From Alienimonas sp043951915 (GTDB lineage: Bacteria; Planctomycetota; Planctomycetia; Planctomycetales; Planctomycetaceae), in NCBI RefSeq assembly GCF_043951915.1, contig NZ_JBINJD010000007.1, positions 1 to 64,000 on the forward strand: a stretch of 64,000 nucleotides of DNA, given 5' to 3'. Position 1 is the first letter of the stretch. The number at the start of each line of letters is the position of its first letter. Of the stretch, positions 24,711 through 33,705 are shown in pieces. Position numbers and translations under genes: made by a program. The notes beneath the pieces were generated by a model that ran no database searches, was not told the origin of the DNA, and was given only the letters and a program-made list of their open reading frames with translations.

Positions 24711-25688
24711 TCACTCCTCGGGCCCGCTCGGCTTCGGCCGCGAAATCCATGAGGCGATCTCGACGCCGTCCGCGTTCCGGACCGTCAACGCCCGCAACCG
24801 CCCCTCGACACGCGAGGGCATCCCCTCCCCGAACGGCTCCCATCTGGTCATGAAGTAGTCCGGGGCCGCCCTCGGGGCGCCCCCGACCCCCATGCGTGTC
24901 AATTCAGCCTCCTTGACGGCGTTCAGGTCCTGGAGCGGGTCACGCTCGGAGTCGGGGGGGATCTTGAACCACCCCTGGGCTTTCTGGGGGGCGTAACGGA
25001 GGTCCTCGACGACGATCTCGGCCCGGCAGTCGCCCGCGTTGCGGAAGATCGCCTTCATCGCCTCCGGGTCGCCCTCCAGCGACACGGCCAGGTACGAGGT
25101 CTCCGCCTCGAGGGCGTAGACGATCCCGTCCAGCTGCCGGACCTGCTCGACCTGCCAGGGGTCGACGAACTGGACTCGGTCGTCCTTCGTCAAAAACCCC
25201 CGCTGCGGCCCGACGGACTGTAGGGCCAAGCGGTCGAACGCCCCGCCGCCCACGCCGTCGCCGTCCGCCCTGAACAGCTTGAGCGGCAGCTCCATCCCGA
25301 GGGCGATGCTCGAGCCGCGGTCGTCCAACACCTTGACGGCGTGGGGCACGACGTCCGTGAGCGAAAAGCGCCGGCCCGCGAGGTCCGCCTTCCAGTCCCC
25401 GAGGCTCTTCTCGACCTCGAGTCGGTCGAACTCGTCCCCCCGCTCCGCTTTCTCCTGGTTGTCGATCGTCCTGTAGCGGACGAAGGCTTCGAGCTGGCCC
25501 GTCCACCAGCGGGCGTTCCGGTCGTCGACCGGGCGATCGGCCCCGACGTCGTTCGCCTTCATCTGCGCCCGTAAGTCCTCCGCGTCGGGCCCCCCGCCGG
25601 CCGCCCCGCCGGATCCGCCGCACCCCGTGCAGAGCCCGGAGAGGAGGAGGGCGGCGGCGGCGAGGCGGTTCGTCGGCGTCGGGGCCAT
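24711..25688 (-). CDS. Lipoprotein of unknown function
   Basis: 325 residues, ATG at 25688. The signal LAAAALLLSGLCTGC ends in a lipobox, so it is a predicted lipoprotein. The mature part has a Gly/Asp-rich linker, then mixed alpha/beta sequence with RWWTGQLEAFVRYRTID and LAVSLEGDPEAMKAIFRNAGDCRAEIVVEDLRY. No known family is apparent. It is divergent from the XRE-type regulator 146 bases away, which may control it. It is probably a cell-envelope protein. Confidence 0.65.
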   Translation of the reverse strand: MAPTPTNRLAAAALLLSGLCTGCGGSGGAAGGGPDAEDLRAQMKANDVGADRPVDDRNARWWTGQLEAFVRYRTIDNQEKAERGDEFDRLEVEKSLGDWKADLAGRRFSLTDVVPHAVKVLDDRGSSIALGMELPLKLFRADGDGVGGGAFDRLALQSVGPQRGFLTKDDRVQFVDPWQVEQVRQLDGIVYALEAETSYLAVSLEGDPEAMKAIFRNAGDCRAEIVVEDLRYAPQKAQGWFKIPPDSERDPLQDLNAVKEAELTRMGVGGAPRAAPDYFMTRWEPFGEGMPSRVEGRLRALTVRNADGVEIASWISRPKPSGPEE

Positions 25689-25834
25689 GGCGTTTCGACC
25701 GTCGGGCGGGCGGCGGATCCCGCGACCGCGGACCGTCGTTCGGCGACGCTACCCACGCCGTCGGTGCCGTGCAACCACTTCTGTGGGTGTCGCCCCCCTG
25801 TCCGTCGGGGCGACCTTCAGGTCAGGCGACCGCC

Positions 25835-26236
25835 ATGGCCAAGAAGAGCACCCCGACCCGCCGCGTCGACCCCGAGAATCAGCCGGAGATCGTCCGGCGG
25901 TTCGCCGCGAACCTGCGGCGGCTGCGGCACGAGCGGGGCCTGACGCAGGCGGAGCTGAGCCGGCGGGCGAAGATCGCCCTGAGCTACGTCGGCCGGCTGG
26001 AGGCCGGCACCTCCGCCCCGGGCATCGACCTGCTGGACCGGTTGGCGGGGGCGCTGGGGGTGTCGCCCGCGGATCTGCTGCCGACCGACGACGACCGGCG
26101 GGACGAGGTCGCGGCCCTGCGGCAGCGGGCGGGGGAGCTGTCGGCGACGCTGGTGGAGACCGCGGGCGCGGACACCCTGCGGATGCTCAACCCGCTGCTG
26201 GCCCGGCTGATCGAGGGGGAGCGGCGGGGCGGGTGA
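25835..26236 (+). CDS. XRE-family helix-turn-helix regulator
   Basis: 133 residues from the ATG at 25835; the open frame begins earlier but this start gives a compact regulator. The HTH is NLRRLRHERGLTQAELSRR followed by AKIALSYVGRLEAGTSAPG and LDRLAGALGVSPADLLP (residues ~20-85). The C-terminal ~45 residues are helical and may dimerise. It is a cytosolic DNA-binding protein of the Cro/C1 type, divergent from a lipoprotein gene. The target is unknown. Confidence 0.85.
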   Translation: MAKKSTPTRRVDPENQPEIVRRFAANLRRLRHERGLTQAELSRRAKIALSYVGRLEAGTSAPGIDLLDRLAGALGVSPADLLPTDDDRRDEVAALRQRAGELSATLVETAGADTLRMLNPLLARLIEGERRGG

Positions 26237-26933
26237 GGTCAGACGCGGGGCGAGCTCGGAGCGGTCGCTCGTTGTCAGGTGGTCGTGCCTCGGCCGCGGC
26301 GGAACGACAACGATGACGCCCCAACTGAGCCGGAAACCGCTCCGTCTCTTCACCCACCCCCTCCGTCCACCGAAGCCGTTGGTGACGCGGGCGGCCAAAC
26401 ACGGCAGCGCGGCCGAGCCCGCAGGATCCGCGGCGTCAGCCCGCCCTGGAGAGTTTCACTCTCTGAGAGGAGCAGGAAGCAAGGACCTCGCGATTGGTTG
26501 TGGTCCTACGGCAGCGGAACCCGAATCAGCGGGACGACCTAGCTCTGGTCGCCGGCGTCGGCCGCGTGCCGTTCAGTCTTATTGCGACCCGATATTCGCC
26601 GATCGGTCAGCGGAGTCCTGCCCGTTCCGACTCCCTTGATTGGTACGCGCCCTCTTGCCCTGTCCGACCGCACGTCAGCGAGAAGTGGCGGGCCGCCGTG
26701 TCGCCCCTGACCGCGATCACTGCGGGGCGGTTGCAGGAAGGCGCCGGACACTCTCGCCCAACCAACTAATTCGTCACGCTCGACCCGCCAGCCCTGAGTG
26801 CCGTTCCGAGGGCTTGTGCACGTCGAGCACGCCGACGAGTCCGTCGGTCAGACGGCGCTGATCCACAAATTATCTGCCGGTCGCGTCCTGCAGCTAATTC
26901 ACGAGAGAAGTGCAGCGGTTTTTGCTTGACGTT
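26237..26933. other. Intergenic region, nothing recognised
   Basis: About 700 bases left of the IS element, less GC-biased than its surroundings, with short frames lacking recognisable motifs. I see no gene, RNA or clear terminator. A single CCCCTGAC half-motif occurs near 26704, not the tandem form. Confidence 0.4.
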
Positions 26934-27365
26934 CTAGGCCCTGTCTGACGGGGCGAGGAGGCGGAGATACCGCCGGAGCATGGCCAGATGAACGACCGCG
27001 GGGTAGCCCGCGGCCAGCTTCTCGACCCGGTGCGCCGCCCGCCGGCTCTCCCGCAGCCAGCCGACGCAGCGTTCGACGGCGCTCCGGCGGCGGTACGCCT
27101 CCCGGTCGAAGCGGGAGTTTGCCCGCTGGTCATTGCGAGCCGGGATGACCGCCCGCGCGCCCCGGCGACACGGGTACCGCCGGATGCGGGCATAGCTGTA
27201 CCCCTTATCGCCGGCGACCGCCGCCGGGCGGGTGCGGGGCCGCCCGCGCCGCCGAGGCAGCCGGACCTTCCCCGGCACGGCCTCGAACTGCGTGCTCTCG
27301 TGCCGCTGCCCGGCGAGGACGACCGCCGCCAGCGGCACGCCGGCCGCGTCGGTCACCAGATGCAC
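26934..27365 (-). CDS. IS5-family transposase, C-terminal frame
   Basis: 143 residues counted from an internal GTG, but the frame is open upstream to about 27455, adding RRPDLPREPADHALGKSRGG-YGTK, the usual 'GKSRGG-x-GTK' lead-in. It contains VHLVTDAAGVPL, the second catalytic Asp region GDKGYS and the C-terminal Y-R-R-R-SAVERCVGWL, where Glu is the third acidic residue. It is expressed as a fusion with the upstream frame by a frameshift. The stop codon TAG is formed by the flanking CTAG target duplication rather than by the element itself. Confidence 0.85.
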   Translation of the reverse strand: MHLVTDAAGVPLAAVVLAGQRHESTQFEAVPGKVRLPRRRGRPRTRPAAVAGDKGYSYARIRRYPCRRGARAVIPARNDQRANSRFDREAYRRRSAVERCVGWLRESRRAAHRVEKLAAGYPAVVHLAMLRRYLRLLAPSDRA

Positions 27366-27426
27366 CTTCGTGCCGTACCCGCCCCGGCTTTTGCCGAGGG
27401 CGTGGTCGGCCGGCTCGCGGGGCAGA

Positions 27427-27783
27427 TCAGGCCTCCGCCTTTTTCCCCCCGGCGGCGGACCGCCCGGCCCGCACGATCGGCGCGTCCACGCACCACAGGT
27501 CCGTCGCGATCAAGCCCTGCTCGTCCAGTTTCAGTTGCAGGACTTTCAGCAGCCGGTCGATCGTCCCGTCCCGGCTCCACCGCCGGAATCGGTCGTAGAC
27601 CGTCCGCCGCGGGCCGTAGCGGTCGGGCGCCTCCCGCCACTTCGCCCCGGTTTTCAGGGCCCACAGGATCCCGTTCAGCACGGTGCGGTGGTCCCTCCAC
27701 CGACCGCCGCGGGCCCGACCGGCCGGCAGGTGCGGCTCGACCAGCTTCCACTGGGCGTTCGTCAGTTCTTGCCGCCGCCGCAC
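27427..27783 (-). CDS. IS5-family transposase, N-terminal frame
   Basis: 118 residues, GTG start at 27783. Typical opening ELTNAQWKLVEPHLP, then RGGRWRDHRTVLNGILWALKTG and DRYGPRRTVYDRFRRW. The first catalytic Asp is in LWCVDAPIVRAG. The frame ends KKAEA just after the homopolymer pair GGGGGG-AAAAA on the minus strand (near 27448-27458), where ribosomal or transcriptional slippage to the +1 (equivalently -2) frame joins it to the C-terminal frame. Confidence 0.85.
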   Translation of the reverse strand: MRRRQELTNAQWKLVEPHLPAGRARGGRWRDHRTVLNGILWALKTGAKWREAPDRYGPRRTVYDRFRRWSRDGTIDRLLKVLQLKLDEQGLIATDLWCVDAPIVRAGRSAAGGKKAEA

Positions 27784-28092
27784 CGTCGTGGCTCCGTCGG
27801 GACAGGGCCGGAAGCGTACGGGCGGGACGATCCGTCAGACAGAGCCTAGTCGGGCATGACGAAGACGACCGGGCCGCCCCGCGCCCCGGTCGTCGCTCAT
27901 AGGGTTGCCATCTCTCGCGTAGCCCGCCGAACGGCCTCGACTCTAGGGACCGGCGGGTTGACCGTACGCGTCCGCGACCGGCTTCGCCTTTAAGCTATGG
28001 CTTCCTACTCTGAGATGACCTCGCCGGCGATTCGAATCTTTTGTGGATTCAATCCCGGCGGGTTCCCCGTTGAGAAATAGTCCGAACGCTTT

Positions 28093-29004
28093 CTACCGAA
28101 GCGGATCGCCGGCCGCCCGGGCGGCGGCGAGGTACTTCGCCGGCTCCGCGTGAACCCGTTTGATGCAGCCTTTGCAGCAGACGTAAACCGTCCCGCCCTC
28201 GACCGGCACCTTCCAGGGGGCGCCCATCGAGCCGAGCGGCTCGTCCATCACCGGGCAGACCCCCTGGGCCGCGATCGCGGCGGCGTCGGCCTGCGTGGCC
28301 GGGGTCGCCGGCGGGGGCGGCAGCAGGGCGGCGTACTTCGCCGGCTCCGCGACGACCTTCTTGATGCAGCCCCGGCAGCAGACGAACACCGCCCGGTCGC
28401 CGACCGGGATCTTCCACGGCGTGCCCATCGAGCCCAGCGGCTCGTCCATGACGGGACAGTCCTTCTGGGCGGCGATCAGGGCGGCGTCGGCCTCCGTCGC
28501 CCGGACCGGCGTGCCGGCGGTCAGCGGGGCCGCGGCCCGCGGGTCGGCGATCACGACCGTCCCGCGGACGACCGCCCCGTTCGGCCCGGCCCCCGGCACG
28601 CCGGCGAACCGGGCGGCGAAGGACGCCTCCCGCCCGACGGCCTGCGACAGGTCCAGCGGCAGCGACACCAGGTTCGCCGGGGCGTTGCCCCCGGCGGCCG
28701 GGTACAGGTCGTACCGGAGGCTCTTCGGGTTCCCGGCGACCCGCAGCGACATCGCCCCCCGCACGCCGTGGGCGGCGACCGGTCGGCCGTCGGCGTCGGT
28801 CAGCCAGAATTGCGCGCCGCCGGCGTTCAGCACGGTCTCGCAGCGGACGCTCCCGACCGCGGTCACTTCGCCGCCGTGGGCGGACCGAGCGGGTGAAGCC
28901 GGGCCGGGGGCGGCGTGAACGTGAGCCGCGGACCCTGGGACGGCTTGGGCGGTCGCGAGGGCCGGCACCAATAGCAGGGCGGCGGAGAAGGCGAGTCGTC
29001 TCAT
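28093..29004 (-). CDS. Exported protein with duplicated Cys-rich metal-binding (YHS/TRASH-like) modules
   Basis: 303 residues from the ATG at 29004 (AAAGGA upstream), with signal peptide MRRLAFSAALLLVPALATAQA. Residues ~45-170 form a beta-rich domain. The C-terminal third contains two near-identical ~50-residue modules: CPVMDEPLGSMGTPWK, then VFVCCRGCIKKV, and CPVMDEPLGSMGAPWK, then VYVCCKGCIKRV. Each has one Cys before and a CC-x-x-C cluster after, like YHS/TRASH metal-binding folds. A perfect CsoR-type palindrome lies 84 bases upstream. It likely binds copper in the periplasm, as a chaperone or sink. Confidence 0.8.
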   Translation of the reverse strand: MRRLAFSAALLLVPALATAQAVPGSAAHVHAAPGPASPARSAHGGEVTAVGSVRCETVLNAGGAQFWLTDADGRPVAAHGVRGAMSLRVAGNPKSLRYDLYPAAGGNAPANLVSLPLDLSQAVGREASFAARFAGVPGAGPNGAVVRGTVVIADPRAAAPLTAGTPVRATEADAALIAAQKDCPVMDEPLGSMGTPWKIPVGDRAVFVCCRGCIKKVVAEPAKYAALLPPPPATPATQADAAAIAAQGVCPVMDEPLGSMGAPWKVPVEGGTVYVCCKGCIKRVHAEPAKYLAAARAAGDPLR

Positions 29005-29088
29005 CGGGAAGTCCTTTCGGAACGGGGCCGCACGATTCGCGTGCGGCCGGACGGTGAAGGCGGAGGCTCGCACAAACGGCCCCCGGTG

Positions 29089-29107
29089 AATACCCCAGTC
29101 GGGTATT
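29089..29107. promoter_or_regulatory. CsoR operator, upstream of the Cys-rich exported protein
   Basis: AATACCC-CAGTC-GGGTATT, a perfect 7+5+7 palindrome between the end of cusA and the start of the duplicated-module gene (minus strand). Confidence 0.8.
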
Positions 29108-29123
29108 AGTGAATGGGCCGGCG

Positions 29124-32100
29124 TCAGACGGCGGGGGACGTGAGCGGGGCCGCGGCGGGGCCGCCGAGTTCCTCCGGCGGCGTGTCCTCCACGCCGGCCC
29201 AGTGGCGGTCGGTGAGGCCGGCTTTCAGCTTGAATTCCTTGAACCCGCAGAACAGCACCGGCACCACGAACAGCGTGACCAGTTCGACGGTCATCCCGCC
29301 GAACACCGGCAGGGCCATCGCCCGGGCCACGTCGGCCCCGCGGCCGTCGGCCAGCAGCACGGGGACCAGGGCCAGCACGGTCGTCGCGGTCGTCATCAAA
29401 CAGGGGCGGATGCGGCGGGCGCCGGCGACCACGGTCGCGGCCCGGATGTCGGCGACGGTCCGCAGTCGGCGGCGGGTGAAGACCTGATCGAGGTACGTCG
29501 CGATCACGACCCCGTCGTCCACGGCGATGCCGAACAGGGCGATAAAGCCCACCCACACGGCGGTGTTCATCTCCGTCCCGGCCAGCGCCAGACAGATCAT
29601 CCCCCCGCCGAACGCCACCGGGATGCCGGCGAACACCGCCAGCGTCAGCGGGACGGCCCGGAACTGGAAATAGATCAGCAGCAAATTAATGCCGATCACC
29701 AGCGGGACCAGCCACATCAGCCGGCGGTTCGCCTCGATCTGATTGCGGAAGCTGCCCACCAGTTCGAACGAATACCCCGCCGGCAGGTCGAGCCGGCCGT
29801 CGGCGCCCTCCGGCCGGGCGGCGGCCCGCCGGAGCGACTCTTCGATGGCCGCGACCGCTTCGAGGTCGCCGACGGCCCCGTTCGTGGCGAACGCCACGTG
29901 GGCCACCAGCCGGGCGTTCTCGCTGCTGATCGCCCCCGGCCCCCAGGTGGTGGTCAGCGTCGCCAGTTCCGACAGCGGCACCGTCTCCCCGTCGTGGGAG
30001 ACGACCGGCAACTCGCCCAGCTCGTCGACCCGCTCCCGCAGGTCCCGGCGGTAACGGACCCGCACCGGATACCGTTCTCGGCCCTCCACCGTGCGGTCGA
30101 CGTTCATCCCGCCCAGGGCGGTCTCGATCACGCGGTTCACCGCCTCGACGCTCATCCCGTAGCGGGCGGCAGCCTCGCGGTCGACGGCGAACTCGACGTA
30201 CGGTTTGCCGAGCACGATGTCCGGGTTCACCGTGCCGGAATTGACGTACGGGCTCTCTTTTAATTTCGCCGCGACGGCCCGGGCGGCTTTGGCCAGTTCG
30301 GCGAGGTCGTCGCCGTAAATCCGCACCGCCGTGGGCGCCTTGATGCCGCTCTGCAGCATCACCACGCGGCCCTCGATCGGCTGGAGGGGCGACGCCGGGG
30401 TGACGCCCGGCAGCGTGGCGACGGCGTTGATCTCCTCCCACACGTCCTTCCCCGTCACGCCCGGCCGCCACTGCTCCCGGGGTTTGAGCATCACGTAGGT
30501 TTCCACCATCGCCGCCGGGGCCGGGTCCAGGGCGCTGTCCACGCGGCCGATCTTGCCGAGCACGTTCTCCACCTCGGGGATCTGCCGGATCAGCACGTCC
30601 TGGGTCTGCAGGACCCGCATCGCCTCGGAGAAGCTGGCGGCGGGATAGAGGGTGGGCATATAGAACCAGCTGCCCTCGTCCAGCGCGATCCAGTCGTCGG
30701 TGGAGAGGCCCATGAACTGGCTTTTTGCGTTCAGATAGCCGGGGACGGCGTTGAGGTCGGCGCCCAAGACCGCCGCCCCCCGCTCGACCGGCTTCAGCAC
30801 CGTGCCGAGCCCGAACCACGCCCCCAGCCCGAGCAGGACGATGAGGCCGGGGGCGAGCAGGAAGCTCCCTTTGTGCCGCAGGAAGAACCGCAACGTCGGC
30901 TCGTAAACCCAGACCACGAGCCGGCTGACCGGGTTCTCGTCGACCGGGCGGAGGCGTTCCCGCAGCATCAAATACCCGACCGCGAACCCGGCCGCGGCGG
31001 CGGCGAGGACGACGTGCACCGGGGACACGGCGTACCCGCCGCCGGGAAACAGTTCGGCGGTCAGCCACGCCGCCGCCCGGCCGCCCCAAACGACCGCCGA
31101 GGCCGCGAACACCGCCGCCCCCACCAGCCCGGCCCACGCCGCGGTCCACCGGGACCGCCGCCGCCCGCCGAGCAGCAGCCGGCAGGCCGGCGGGACCAGA
31201 CACACGGCCACGATCAACGCGGCGACGATGCTGAACGTCTTCGTCCAGGCCAACGGGGCGAACAGTTTATAATCCCGGCCGGTGAGGAAGAAGACCGGCA
31301 GGAAGCTGACGACGGTGGTCATGACGGCCGTGAACACCGCTGGGGCGACCTCTCCCGCGGCCTCCTCGATCACCTCGACGCGGGAGCGGTCGTCGGGCTT
31401 CGCGGTCCACTCCGCGAGGTGCTGATAGACGTTCTCCGAGACGATAATCCCCATGTCGACCATCGTGCCGATCGCGATCGCGATCCCGGCGAGCGACATG
31501 ATGTTGGCGTCCACCCCGCCGACTCGCATCGCCCCGAACGCCAACAGCACGGCGATCGGCAGCGTGCCGGCGACGGTCAGACTGCTGCGTAGGTGCAGAA
31601 GAAAGAGGAGGATCACCGCGGCGGTGATCGCGATCTCCTCCCACAGGGCCGTGGTCAAGGTGGCGACGGTCTCGTCGATCAGCCCGCTGCGGTCGTAGAC
31701 CCCGCGGATCGTGACCCCGCCCAGGGCCGGTTCGATCTGCCGGATCTTGGCCTTCACCCGTTCGATGACGGCCCGGGGGTTCTCGCCGTACCGCATGACG
31801 ACGACCCCGCCGACGGCCTCGGCGCCGTTCAGGTCGAGCGCCCCGCGGCGGAAGTCCGGGCCGAGCTGCACGTCGGCGACGTCCTTCAAACGGACGGGAA
31901 CGCCGCCCCGCTCCGCGATCACGGTCTCCTCCAAGTCCTGCACGGCGTCGCCGTCGCCGCCGATAAAGCCGCGGCCGCGGACGAGGTATTCCAGCCCGCC
32001 GCTCTCGACGGTCTTGGCCCCGACGTCCCGGCCGCTGCCCTTCACCGCGGCGACGACCGCGTCCAGCGGCAGGTCGTGGAACCGCAGGCGGTCCGGGTCC

Positions 32101-32675
32101 ACGTCCACCTGATACTGCCGAACGTACCCGCCGATCGAGGCGACCTCGCTGACCCCGTCCACCGCTTGTAATTCGTAGCGGACCACGAAGTCCTGCAACG
32201 ACCGCAGTTCTGCCAAGTTCGTTCCGCCGCCGGGCGGCGGTTGCAGAACGTAATAGTAGATCTGTCCCAAACCCGTGGCGTCCGGCCCCATCCGGGGCGT
32301 GACGCCGTCCGGCAGGCTCGCCGCGGCGACGCCGAGTTGCTCGCTCACCCGGCTGCGGGCCCAATAAAAATCCACGGAGTCCGCGAACGTCACCTGCACG
32401 AAGCTGACGCCGAACAGGCTCTTGCCCCGTACGCTCTCCGCCCCGGGGACGGCCAGTAAATTCACGCTCAGAGGGTAGGTGATCTGGTCCTCCACGTCCT
32501 TCGGCGACCGGCCGGGCCAGTCGGTGAGGACGATCACCTGGTTCTCCCCGACGTCCGGGATGGCGTCGATCGGGACGGCGTTCACGCTGTACGCGCCGAA
32601 CCCGACCAGCCCCGCCGTCACCAGCAGGACGATCAACGGTTCGCGGACGCAGAAGCGGACGAGGGCGGTCAGCAT
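29124..32675 (-). CDS. cusA: CusA-type copper/silver RND efflux pump
   Basis: 1183 residues from the ATG at 32675 (MLTALVRFCVREPLIVLL); a GTG seven codons earlier is also possible. It is a full-length heavy-metal RND transporter: N-terminal transmembrane helix, porter domains, TM4 region GIAIAIGTMVDMGIIVSEN and a large second half. The copper-type periplasmic signature is visible (FYMPTLYPAASFSEAM, LKPREQWRPGVTGKDVW, GRVVMLQSGIKAPTAVRIYG). Around residues 500-620 it has an insertion with two extra hydrophobic helices. It exports Cu(I)/Ag(I) by proton motive force with CusB and TolC-type partners encoded nearby. It is last in the minus-strand run starting at 36995. Confidence 0.92.
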   Translation of the reverse strand: MLTALVRFCVREPLIVLLVTAGLVGFGAYSVNAVPIDAIPDVGENQVIVLTDWPGRSPKDVEDQITYPLSVNLLAVPGAESVRGKSLFGVSFVQVTFADSVDFYWARSRVSEQLGVAAASLPDGVTPRMGPDATGLGQIYYYVLQPPPGGGTNLAELRSLQDFVVRYELQAVDGVSEVASIGGYVRQYQVDVDPDRLRFHDLPLDAVVAAVKGSGRDVGAKTVESGGLEYLVRGRGFIGGDGDAVQDLEETVIAERGGVPVRLKDVADVQLGPDFRRGALDLNGAEAVGGVVVMRYGENPRAVIERVKAKIRQIEPALGGVTIRGVYDRSGLIDETVATLTTALWEEIAITAAVILLFLLHLRSSLTVAGTLPIAVLLAFGAMRVGGVDANIMSLAGIAIAIGTMVDMGIIVSENVYQHLAEWTAKPDDRSRVEVIEEAAGEVAPAVFTAVMTTVVSFLPVFFLTGRDYKLFAPLAWTKTFSIVAALIVAVCLVPPACRLLLGGRRRSRWTAAWAGLVGAAVFAASAVVWGGRAAAWLTAELFPGGGYAVSPVHVVLAAAAAGFAVGYLMLRERLRPVDENPVSRLVVWVYEPTLRFFLRHKGSFLLAPGLIVLLGLGAWFGLGTVLKPVERGAAVLGADLNAVPGYLNAKSQFMGLSTDDWIALDEGSWFYMPTLYPAASFSEAMRVLQTQDVLIRQIPEVENVLGKIGRVDSALDPAPAAMVETYVMLKPREQWRPGVTGKDVWEEINAVATLPGVTPASPLQPIEGRVVMLQSGIKAPTAVRIYGDDLAELAKAARAVAAKLKESPYVNSGTVNPDIVLGKPYVEFAVDREAAARYGMSVEAVNRVIETALGGMNVDRTVEGRERYPVRVRYRRDLRERVDELGELPVVSHDGETVPLSELATLTTTWGPGAISSENARLVAHVAFATNGAVGDLEAVAAIEESLRRAAARPEGADGRLDLPAGYSFELVGSFRNQIEANRRLMWLVPLVIGINLLLIYFQFRAVPLTLAVFAGIPVAFGGGMICLALAGTEMNTAVWVGFIALFGIAVDDGVVIATYLDQVFTRRRLRTVADIRAATVVAGARRIRPCLMTTATTVLALVPVLLADGRGADVARAMALPVFGGMTVELVTLFVVPVLFCGFKEFKLKAGLTDRHWAGVEDTPPEELGGPAAAPLTSPAV

Positions 32676-32809
32676 GGACGTCTTTTTTGAACTCACTACG
32701 GTCGAACTGGGGACGAGGCCCGGCCCCGGCGAAATTTAAATCCCTGTGCGCTCATGCCGAGCGGACCTTCAACTCGGGAGCGCCCGGCGTCGCACCCGGG
32801 AGGCGGCAG

Positions 32810-33592
32810 TCACGCGGACGCGGGTTCAGCCGAGTCGTAGAGGTGCGCCGTCCCCCCCCGGAAAGTGATCCGACGCTGGAACCGCAACCCGATCTTCTCC
32901 GCGACGCGGACGGACGCGAAATTTTCCGGGGCGATGAACGCGGCCACCCGATCTAACCCGAGGTGACGACGGCACTGGTCGAACGCGGCCTGCGCCGCCT
33001 CGGTCGCGTACCCCGCTCCCCGGTGATCGGCGCCGACCCAGTACCCCAACTCCGCCCCCTGGTAGCCTTCGACGGCGTACCAACCCACGGCGCAAACGCC
33101 GATCCGCGCGCCGTCGGCTTTCTTCGCGACCGTCCAGCTGAAGGCGTTGTTGGCGAGGTCGCTGACGAAGCCGAGTTCGGCCCACCACGTCGGGGCAGGC
33201 GATCGGCCCGGCCACGGCTGGCCCAATTCTGCCGACGGGAAGATCCGGGCCAGGGGGACCAGGTCCTCCGCCGCGAGCGGTCTGAGGACGAGGCGGTCCG
33301 TGTCGACCGCGCCAGTAGCGAGCTGCGAGACGTCCGGCTCGCAGCCGGGGGCCTGGGGCCGAACCTTCGCCACGGCGAGGCGCCCCGCCTTTCCCGCCGC
33401 ACGCCGCGCGAGGCCCGGGGAGGAGACCGCCCAAGCCGCCATGCCCGGCAGGTCGCCGGCTTTTCGGCGGGCGGCGTACCAACGCAGCAGACGTGCGGAC
33501 GAGAGCGTGCCGGCGCCGCCGGCCCCCGGGGGCTCCCGCGTCGTCGTCCGTGCGGCGAGTGCCGCCGGTGTTTTCGCAGCGCGATCGACCAT
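32810..33592 (-). CDS. GNAT (RimJ/RimL-type) acetyltransferase with N-terminal extension
   Basis: 260 residues from the ATG at 33592. The GNAT domain is in the second half: TDRLVLRPLAAEDL (beta 1), then AELGYWVGADHRGAGYATEAAQAAF (acetyl-CoA loop R/Q-x-x-G-x-G/A) and ENFASVRVAEKIGLRF. The first ~110 residues are a basic extension not typical of RimJ/L. It sits between cusB and cusA in a copper operon, where an acetyltransferase is unexpected. A similar GNAT with a basic N-terminus lies at 58583 next to copA. Confidence 0.85.
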   Translation of the reverse strand: MVDRAAKTPAALAARTTTREPPGAGGAGTLSSARLLRWYAARRKAGDLPGMAAWAVSSPGLARRAAGKAGRLAVAKVRPQAPGCEPDVSQLATGAVDTDRLVLRPLAAEDLVPLARIFPSAELGQPWPGRSPAPTWWAELGFVSDLANNAFSWTVAKKADGARIGVCAVGWYAVEGYQGAELGYWVGADHRGAGYATEAAQAAFDQCRRHLGLDRVAAFIAPENFASVRVAEKIGLRFQRRITFRGGTAHLYDSAEPASA

Positions 33593-33705
33593 GGGTCTCG
33601 TAGAACTAAAAATGGGATTCGGACTGTCGAGTCGTCGGTCGAGTCGGAAGGGGGCGTCACGCGGCGAGTCGTCCCGCCGCGGCGGCCCCCCCACCACGCT
33701 CAAGA

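Larger units (their letters stand above)
26934..27849 (-). mobile_element. IS5-family insertion sequence with 15-bp inverted repeats and CTAG target duplication
   Basis: The ends read CTAG-GGCCCTGTCTGACGG at the left (26934-26951, CTAG sharing its G in writing) and, reversed, the same sequence with one mismatch (GGCTCTG...) at the right (27832-27849). CTAG flanks both ends as a 4-bp target duplication, so the element proper is about 908 bp (26938-27845). It encodes a DDE transposase in two overlapping frames. Length, CTAG/YTAR-type target and two-frame transposase fit IS5-family groups. It looks intact, so it could still be active. Confidence 0.9.

Noticed and set aside
27864..27894. GACGACCGGG/CCCGGTCGTC hairpin right of the IS element
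   Set aside because: Good stem but no T-run and no gene ending there on either strand with matching orientation; its role is unclear.
29109..30263. 384-codon plus-strand frame opposite cusA
   Set aside because: Low-complexity Gln/Arg/His/Gly-rich translation without signal peptide or domain; antisense shadow of cusA.
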